From Spirochaetales bacterium (GTDB lineage: Bacteria; Spirochaetota; JAAYUW01): a stretch of 53,145 bases of DNA. The DNA is taken from contig JAAZOT010000016.1 of assembly GCA_012797605.1 (NCBI GenBank), positions 1-53,145 on the forward strand, given 5' to 3'. A model generated the notes under the pieces. The model was given only the letters and a program-made list of their open reading frames with translations. It was not told the DNA's origin and did no database searches. A program made the position numbers and the translations under genes. Shown here piece by piece: positions 48,236 through 53,145 of this stretch (within the stretch, counting starts at the first letter, position 1; every line of letters begins with the position of its first letter).

Positions 48236-50263
48236 ATGTTCGCTGATATCGCAATAAATATCCCATTGGATAAAACCTTTGAATATAGAATCCCAAAAGA
48301 ATTTAATGATAGAATTAAAAAGTATATAAGGGTTAAGGTTGATTTTAATGACAAAGTCGAACTTGGCTTAATAATAAATATTAAAGATGAAGAAAAAAGA
48401 GATTACCATATAAAGGATATACTTGATTTATATGATGAAGATCCAATTTTGACAGAAAAGGAATTTGAACTTGCAAAATGGATAAGTCAAAGGTATTTTT
48501 CATCAATTGGAGAAGCGCTATTTTTATTTATTCCCAAGGGATTGAAAGAATTAAAAAAGAAAAAGGAGACAGTAATACCCCATCCAAAAATAAAAGCTTC
48601 TACATTAAATGATGAGCAAAAAATTGCCTTTGAATCCATTTTAAATTCTTATGAAGCTATTTCAAGAAATGCTAGTTCAAGAAAAGAAAGACAAAGGAAA
48701 GAAATGCCCACTAAGTTTCTACTTTATGGTGTCACTGGTTCGGGAAAAACTGAAATCTATTTTCAATTGATAAAAAGGATTGTAGATGATGGTAAGCAAG
48801 TAATCTTACTATTACCAGAAATTGCATTAACTCCTCAGATGATCTCGTTTTTCAAGGATAGGTTAGGTCAGGAGATTGGCTTAATTCATTCAAAAATCTC
48901 AAATAGTGAAAAATTATCAATTTTTAAGAAAGTTATTAGGCAACAAATAAATATTATTATAGGTCCAAGATCCGCGCTTTTTGTTCCAGCTTTTAATCTT
49001 GGTTGTATTATTATAGATGAGGAGCATGATGATTCATATAAATCGCAACAAAAACCACGATATGATGCAAGATTTGTTGCTATAGCTCGAGCTAATTTAT
49101 ATGATGCGCTATGTATATTTGGTTCAGCAACACCTTCAATTGAATCTTGGAATGCTGCATTGAGAAAAGAATTAGAGCTACTTGTTTTGAAAAAAAGATA
49201 TAACAATATTCCACTTCCTAAAGTTGAATTGTTAAACTTATCTAAATCTAATAGTTATAAAGATTTTTATGTAACTATCGAACTACTTGAAAAAATAAAG
49301 CTGCATCTTGATCGAGGCAAAAAAGTAATAATTTTTCTTAATAGAAGAGGGTTTAATTCATTTATTCAATGCTCAAATTGTGGTCAACCAATATTTTGTG
49401 ATGAGTGTTCAATTCCAATGACTTATCATAAATCTACAAATCTTATTCAATGTCATTATTGTGGGAAAGTAAAAGAGATCCCAATAGAATGTCCAATATG
49501 TCATACTAAAAATTTGAAATTTTTGGGTTCAGGCACTGAAAAGATAGAAGATATAATCAGAGAATACTTTAATGATAAAGTAATAGAAAGATTCGATGCT
49601 GATTCGGTAAAAATTAGAAGTTATGAGGAGATTTTAAGTGATTTTAAAGAAGGAAAGATAGATATACTTATAGGAACTCAGATGATAACAAAAGGGCATC
49701 ATTTCCCAAATGTTTCACTCGTCTGCGTTATAAATGCCGATATATTGTTAAATATGCCAGATTTTAAGGCTAACGAAAAGACTTTCCAAATACTAGTTCA
49801 AGTAGCAGGACGCTCTGGAAGGGTAGAACAGCAAGGAGAAGTGCTAATTCAGACATTAAGACCAGATCATTATGCAATAAAAAGCGTAATAAATCAGGAT
49901 TATGAAGCTTTTATTGAAAAAGAACTCAGTATAAGAAAAAATCTAGGATATCCTCCCTTTATGAGAATTTTAAGAATCTTAGCGAAAGGGATAGATGAAG
50001 AAAAAACCTCATTAACAATAAAAAAAACTCTATTTTTAATACAAAAATTTGTTATAGATATGAATATTAAAGATAAAATTATTATTATAGGACCCTCAAA
50101 TGCACCTATTGAAAAAATTAAGAAAAATTATAGATTTCATATTATCATTAAATCCAAAATACTAGATTATTTATTGGAGATTGGGAAATTTCTTAATAAC
50201 AATTTAAGTTTAAGTGAAAAAAAAGGTATTGAAATAGATATAGATCCCATAACTTTATTATGA
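48236..50263 (+). CDS. priA: Primosomal replication restart helicase PriA
   Basis: PriA reloads the replisome at collapsed forks. The 675-residue protein has the N-terminal DNA-binding domain with FADIAINIPLDKTFEYRIP, Walker A GVTGSGKT (about residue 165), DEEH box IIDEEHDDSY (about 262), GSATPS, and the zinc region of eight cysteines (about 378-422, CSNCGQPIFCDEC and CHYC, CPIC). The helicase motifs GTQMITKGHHFPNV and QVAGRSGR follow. Length is slightly below the typical ~730. No partner priB, priC or dnaT is visible. Confidence 0.96.
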   Translation: MFADIAINIPLDKTFEYRIPKEFNDRIKKYIRVKVDFNDKVELGLIINIKDEEKRDYHIKDILDLYDEDPILTEKEFELAKWISQRYFSSIGEALFLFIPKGLKELKKKKETVIPHPKIKASTLNDEQKIAFESILNSYEAISRNASSRKERQRKEMPTKFLLYGVTGSGKTEIYFQLIKRIVDDGKQVILLLPEIALTPQMISFFKDRLGQEIGLIHSKISNSEKLSIFKKVIRQQINIIIGPRSALFVPAFNLGCIIIDEEHDDSYKSQQKPRYDARFVAIARANLYDALCIFGSATPSIESWNAALRKELELLVLKKRYNNIPLPKVELLNLSKSNSYKDFYVTIELLEKIKLHLDRGKKVIIFLNRRGFNSFIQCSNCGQPIFCDECSIPMTYHKSTNLIQCHYCGKVKEIPIECPICHTKNLKFLGSGTEKIEDIIREYFNDKVIERFDADSVKIRSYEEILSDFKEGKIDILIGTQMITKGHHFPNVSLVCVINADILLNMPDFKANEKTFQILVQVAGRSGRVEQQGEVLIQTLRPDHYAIKSVINQDYEAFIEKELSIRKNLGYPPFMRILRILAKGIDEEKTSLTIKKTLFLIQKFVIDMNIKDKIIIIGPSNAPIEKIKKNYRFHIIIKSKILDYLLEIGKFLNNNLSLSEKKGIEIDIDPITLL

Positions 50264-50366
50264 TTTTATATATGTATTATCATTAGATATCTTTAAATTG
50301 CAATAGACTATTAGACACATTTGAAAATTATTTCTAGAATTGAAAATAATTTTTAGAAAAAAAGAT

Positions 50367-51746
50367 ATGAAAAAATTTTTTGGAAAGTTTTTGTTTTATA
50401 TAATGATTCTAATTTATATTTTAGTTGTTACTTTACTATCACCAGTATTTATCATAATCCTGTTTTTTATAAAAGACCTTAAAAAAGGGTTGTTAAATAG
50501 ATTTATCCCATTTAAGTTTCGAAAAGATAAAAAAATCATCGTCCATGCCTCAAGTACAGGGGAAGCTATTTTAGCCTATAATCTTTTTGAAGATAGGGCA
50601 AATTATACATACTTTAATCAGGGCGCCTTTGAGATATTTAGTCAAAAAAAAGTTGAATCTTATCCACTTCCTTTTGAATCAATATTTGCAATTCTATTAT
50701 TTATAACTTTAAATAATTACTCAACAATAGTGATATTAGAACAAGAAATATGGCCTGCATTCATATTCTTAAATAGACTATTTAAAAAGAAAATTTTATT
50801 GTTAAACTGTAATATGTATGAGAAGAGTTTTCAGTTTCAAAGGAAATTTAAGTTTTTATTTTCTGGTTTATTTTCTTTATTTGACGAGATTATTGCAAAA
50901 TCAAATTTAGATATGGAAAAGATTTTATACTTTACTAAAAAGATTAATGTAAAAAATCTTGAAAATTTTAAGATATTATCTTCTTTTAAAAATTTAACAA
51001 TAGATGAAAATAATCTTGATAACCAAAAAATACAAACTTGTACAGATAAGAAAAAGATTATTCTTTTTTCTTCTTTTCATCAACAAGAATTTTACATTGC
51101 TTCTGAAATTATAAAAGAGATTAAAAATAGAAAATTTATAAATAAAGAATTTGATAGCAATAGAGTAAAATATATTATTGCCCCAAGACATCTTGAAAAG
51201 ATAAAATATCTGTTAGATGAATTTAAAAATTCTAAAATTTCTTATGATTTACTTAGCAATTATATTCAAAATAATGAGAATAAATTAGATGAAAATAGTA
51301 ATAAAATAAATACAGAAAAGTTGGATGATCTTAAATTATTAATCCGAAATATTCAAGAGGGTCTTTTTGAGAAAGACATTTTAATTATTGATAAATATGG
51401 TTTTCTTTCTTATATATATGGATATTGTATTGTATCTATTATTGGAGGATCATTTAATAATAAAGGTGGACAAAATTTCATTGAATCAGTTATGCATAAA
51501 GTTCCGGTTATCATAGGTCCTTCATACGAAAATTTTCAAGACTTGATGGAACAATTTTCTGGACCATGGCTAAAAATTATCGAAAATTTCAAGGATGAAA
51601 AGGAATTAATAAGTTTAATAATAAATTTTTTAACACAATTGTTCGATAAAGATAACCAAATTATTTATGATAAATTGGAAAGTAAGATTTTACAACTAAA
51701 AAAAATTGCCGAAAAACAGAATGAATATATTTTAAATCTTATTTGA
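50367..51746 (+). CDS. waaA: WaaA/KdtA-like Kdo transferase
   Basis: WaaA transfers Kdo from CMP-Kdo to lipid A at the inner membrane. The protein (459 residues from ATG 50367; a TTG at 50340 would add nine) has an N-terminal membrane helix, then VHASSTGEAILA where Glu is the conserved acceptor-side residue, ILEQEIWPAFIF (the E-x-E-x-W-P motif), PRHLEK, GGSFNNKGGQNFIES and VPVIIGPSYENFQDL in the donor domain. A ~40-residue Asn/Lys-rich insert near residue 300 is unusual. It supports an outer membrane with Kdo-type lipid; lpx genes are not in the window. Confidence 0.85.
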   Translation: MKKFFGKFLFYIMILIYILVVTLLSPVFIIILFFIKDLKKGLLNRFIPFKFRKDKKIIVHASSTGEAILAYNLFEDRANYTYFNQGAFEIFSQKKVESYPLPFESIFAILLFITLNNYSTIVILEQEIWPAFIFLNRLFKKKILLLNCNMYEKSFQFQRKFKFLFSGLFSLFDEIIAKSNLDMEKILYFTKKINVKNLENFKILSSFKNLTIDENNLDNQKIQTCTDKKKIILFSSFHQQEFYIASEIIKEIKNRKFINKEFDSNRVKYIIAPRHLEKIKYLLDEFKNSKISYDLLSNYIQNNENKLDENSNKINTEKLDDLKLLIRNIQEGLFEKDILIIDKYGFLSYIYGYCIVSIIGGSFNNKGGQNFIESVMHKVPVIIGPSYENFQDLMEQFSGPWLKIIENFKDEKELISLIINFLTQLFDKDNQIIYDKLESKILQLKKIAEKQNEYILNLI

Positions 51747-51789
51747 TTTTTTAGTTTTTATTTAATAAAAATAATTAAAAGAGCTAAAG

Positions 51790-52617
51790 ATGAACAAAAG
51801 TAGAAGAATTATAGTCTATTTTACTATTCTTTTTTTTATATTAAATTTTTCTTTAATTATATCTTCTCAGACGATATCTGGGCTTGTTGAAATTATAGAT
51901 CCATCACTAATTGGTAAAAAACTTAGTTCTGGTTCAACTTACAATCCTGATGAAAATAGTTGTATAACCTCAAAATATAATATGTTGACGGTTCTCTTAC
52001 TCGAAAACATAATAAACGGGAAAAAAACGATAGTATATGTCATAGATACAAATCCGACATATAAATTTAAGGATTCAATTTTAGCGATATCTTCAAGGGC
52101 AGCAAAAGAGTTAGGTGAAACTAATAATGTTCAAATCGCTGTTAAAATTACTGTATTGAAAGAAGGGACCTCAAGTTCATCTACCTCAACTTCAGCTCAA
52201 TCTCAGACTACTAGTACAGGTCAATCACAAACTTCTACTACGACTTCTCAAACAAGTACAGAAAAAACTCAAGATACACAAACTACACAAACTAATACTG
52301 TACAGGAAACTCAAACCTCCTCCAATTCTATGCCTAATCCTTCTTTAATTCCTATATATACTGGTGCTAAGCAGACAAATGTTACATATTACTACATTCA
52401 GGTAGGTGCGTTTAAAAGCAAAGATAATGCTATTTTTTTGGCTCAAAAACTAAAAAACCTAGGTTATAAAGTATTTATATATTTTAAAGATCTTTATAAG
52501 GTATTAGTTGGTCCTTATACAAAATATGAAGAAGCGACCGAAATAAAAAAAATCCTAATAAATATATTACCAAATGATCAACCTTTCGTTTTTTCTTCAA
52601 ATATGTTATTCGAATAA
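51790..52617 (+). CDS. RlpA-like protein with SPOR domain
   Basis: The 275-residue protein has a signal helix (residues ~7-27), an RlpA-like double-psi-barrel (about 30-125: GKKLSSGSTYNPDENSC, TVLLLENIINGKKTIVYVIDTNPT, SSRAAKELG), a ~65-residue Ser/Thr/Gln linker, and a C-terminal SPOR domain (about 197-270, YYIQVGAFKSKDNAIFLAQKL, LYKVLVGPYTKYEEA). SPOR domains bind denuded glycan at division sites, and RlpA proteins are lytic transglycosylases. The Asp of the usual DRGPF is kept as DTNPT, but the conserved His region (AAHRTLP) is not visible, so activity is uncertain. It fits septal cell-wall work. Confidence 0.72.
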   Translation: MNKSRRIIVYFTILFFILNFSLIISSQTISGLVEIIDPSLIGKKLSSGSTYNPDENSCITSKYNMLTVLLLENIINGKKTIVYVIDTNPTYKFKDSILAISSRAAKELGETNNVQIAVKITVLKEGTSSSSTSTSAQSQTTSTGQSQTSTTTSQTSTEKTQDTQTTQTNTVQETQTSSNSMPNPSLIPIYTGAKQTNVTYYYIQVGAFKSKDNAIFLAQKLKNLGYKVFIYFKDLYKVLVGPYTKYEEATEIKKILINILPNDQPFVFSSNMLFE

Positions 52618-52653
52618 ATAAATTTAAAATTAATTGGCTTAAAATTAATTTTT

Positions 52654-53145
52654 ATGAAAAGATTATTGATAATTTCGGATATCCATTATCCTACAAGAAC
52701 AAAAGATTCATCTTTGATTAAACACTTGGAAAATTTGATAAAAGAAAATGATATTACCATCGGTTGCGGCGACTATGTATCTGATAATATAGTTGCCTTA
52801 ATAGAGACACTTTCCAAAAACTCATATTTAGTAAAAGGGAATATGGATTTTTTCGAACGAAATCTTCCAGAAAAATTGTATATCGAAATTGAAAACTTAA
52901 AAATAGGAATTATCCACGGATCTGGTTCCCCTTTGGGTATTGAGGGAAGGATAATAAGAAGATTTGATACAAAACCCAATATCATTTTCTTTGGTCATAC
53001 TCATATTAAAGAGAATAAAAATATAGATGGAATAAGTATTATAAACCCAGGTGCTTTTTGTGATGGTAGTTATTGTATATGCGAAATAGATGGTGATAAA
53101 ATAGATGTAAAATTTATTAAAACTTCTTTAAAAAAATTATCTTAA
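52654..53145 (+). CDS. YfcE/MJ0936-type metallophosphoesterase
   Basis: This 163-residue calcineurin-like phosphoesterase is complete, ending at the last base of the window. Motifs appear in order: ISDIHYP, GCGDYVSD, VKGNMDFF (the GNHD box with Met for His), IIHGSGSP and FGHTHI. These are all the metal-binding signatures of the small YfcE-like group, which hydrolyses phosphodiesters or cyclic nucleotides in vitro. The His to Met change in the GNHD box may alter activity. Substrate is unknown. Start is ATG with no strong Shine-Dalgarno. Confidence 0.87.
   Translation: MKRLLIISDIHYPTRTKDSSLIKHLENLIKENDITIGCGDYVSDNIVALIETLSKNSYLVKGNMDFFERNLPEKLYIEIENLKIGIIHGSGSPLGIEGRIIRRFDTKPNIIFFGHTHIKENKNIDGISIINPGAFCDGSYCICEIDGDKIDVKFIKTSLKKLS

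Noticed and set aside
1-53145. CRISPR array, insertion sequence, integrase or prophage
   Set aside because: I found no regular spaced repeats, transposase or phage genes, and the composition looks even across the window.

Overview
The window is very AT-rich DNA, packed with genes that have short spacers and frequent 4-17 base overlaps. It looks like chromosomal core from a flagellated, Gram-negative-type (diderm) bacterium. An LptF/LptG-type permease, a WaaA/KdtA-type Kdo transferase and a SurA-like periplasmic chaperone indicate an outer membrane. The set flgL-fliW-csrA, a Borrelia-like division cluster, a bactofilin and many TPR proteins make a low-GC spirochaete the best guess. That is inference; no 16S rRNA gene is present to prove it. 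I see no phage, insertion sequence, integrase or CRISPR array.

Layout. 1-2956: the end of a seven-repeat propeller protein, an LptF/G permease and deoD. 2997-4973 (minus): flgL-fliW-csrA, meaning a flagellar junction protein plus the FliW-CsrA regulatory pair. 5118-6875: a sugar-type MFS transporter facing tsaE. 7008-15143: a compact division and cell-wall (dcw) cluster, mraZ-rsmH-ftsL-murE-ftsW-ftsQ-ftsA-ftsZ. It has an MraZ operator at its head and a strongly structured mraZ-rsmH spacer. 15136-25550: a plus-strand series of a radical SAM protein, a PAS histidine kinase, ispG, murI, a SurA-like protein, nusB, a TPR membrane protein, bactofilin and map. 25543-29642: murG (minus), then a transglutaminase-like protein and kamA. 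29644-36927 (minus): a four-gene alpha-glucan operon of debranching enzyme, GT4 glycosyltransferase, GH57 protein and glycogen phosphorylase. 37015-38513 (minus): HIT protein, UspA and smpB. 38650-41537: a HAD phosphatase, a small membrane protein and a TPR protein. 41521-45837 (minus): gpmI and a large cyclase-ATPase signalling protein. 46099-46917 (minus): a lipoprotein, a four-cysteine small protein and tRNA-Val(CAC). 47051-53145: a DksA-like protein, type-4 uracil-DNA glycosylase, priA, waaA-like, an RlpA-like/SPOR protein and a YfcE-type phosphoesterase.

How the genes work together. Much of the window builds and divides the envelope: precursor synthesis (murI, murE, murG), divisome (ftsL, ftsQ, ftsW, ftsA, ftsZ), wall remodelling and scaffolding (RlpA/SPOR, bactofilin) and outer-membrane assembly (LptF/G, WaaA, SurA-like). 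A second theme is storage polysaccharide turnover feeding glycolysis (alpha-glucan operon, gpmI).

Most notable observation. rsmH has no usable ATG, GTG or TTG start. A perfect AGGAGG lies five bases before an in-frame ATT, and translation from there restores the whole conserved N-terminus. RsmH methylates the 30S P-site, the part of the ribosome that reads start codons, so an AUU start suggests an IF3-like feedback loop. Just upstream is a 50-base near-perfect hairpin with a G-rich, Shine-Dalgarno-like loop, followed by a second GC-rich hairpin. Other points of interest are a transglutaminase-like protein and a GH57 protein that have each lost expected catalytic residues, and convergent gene pairs that leave no room for terminators.
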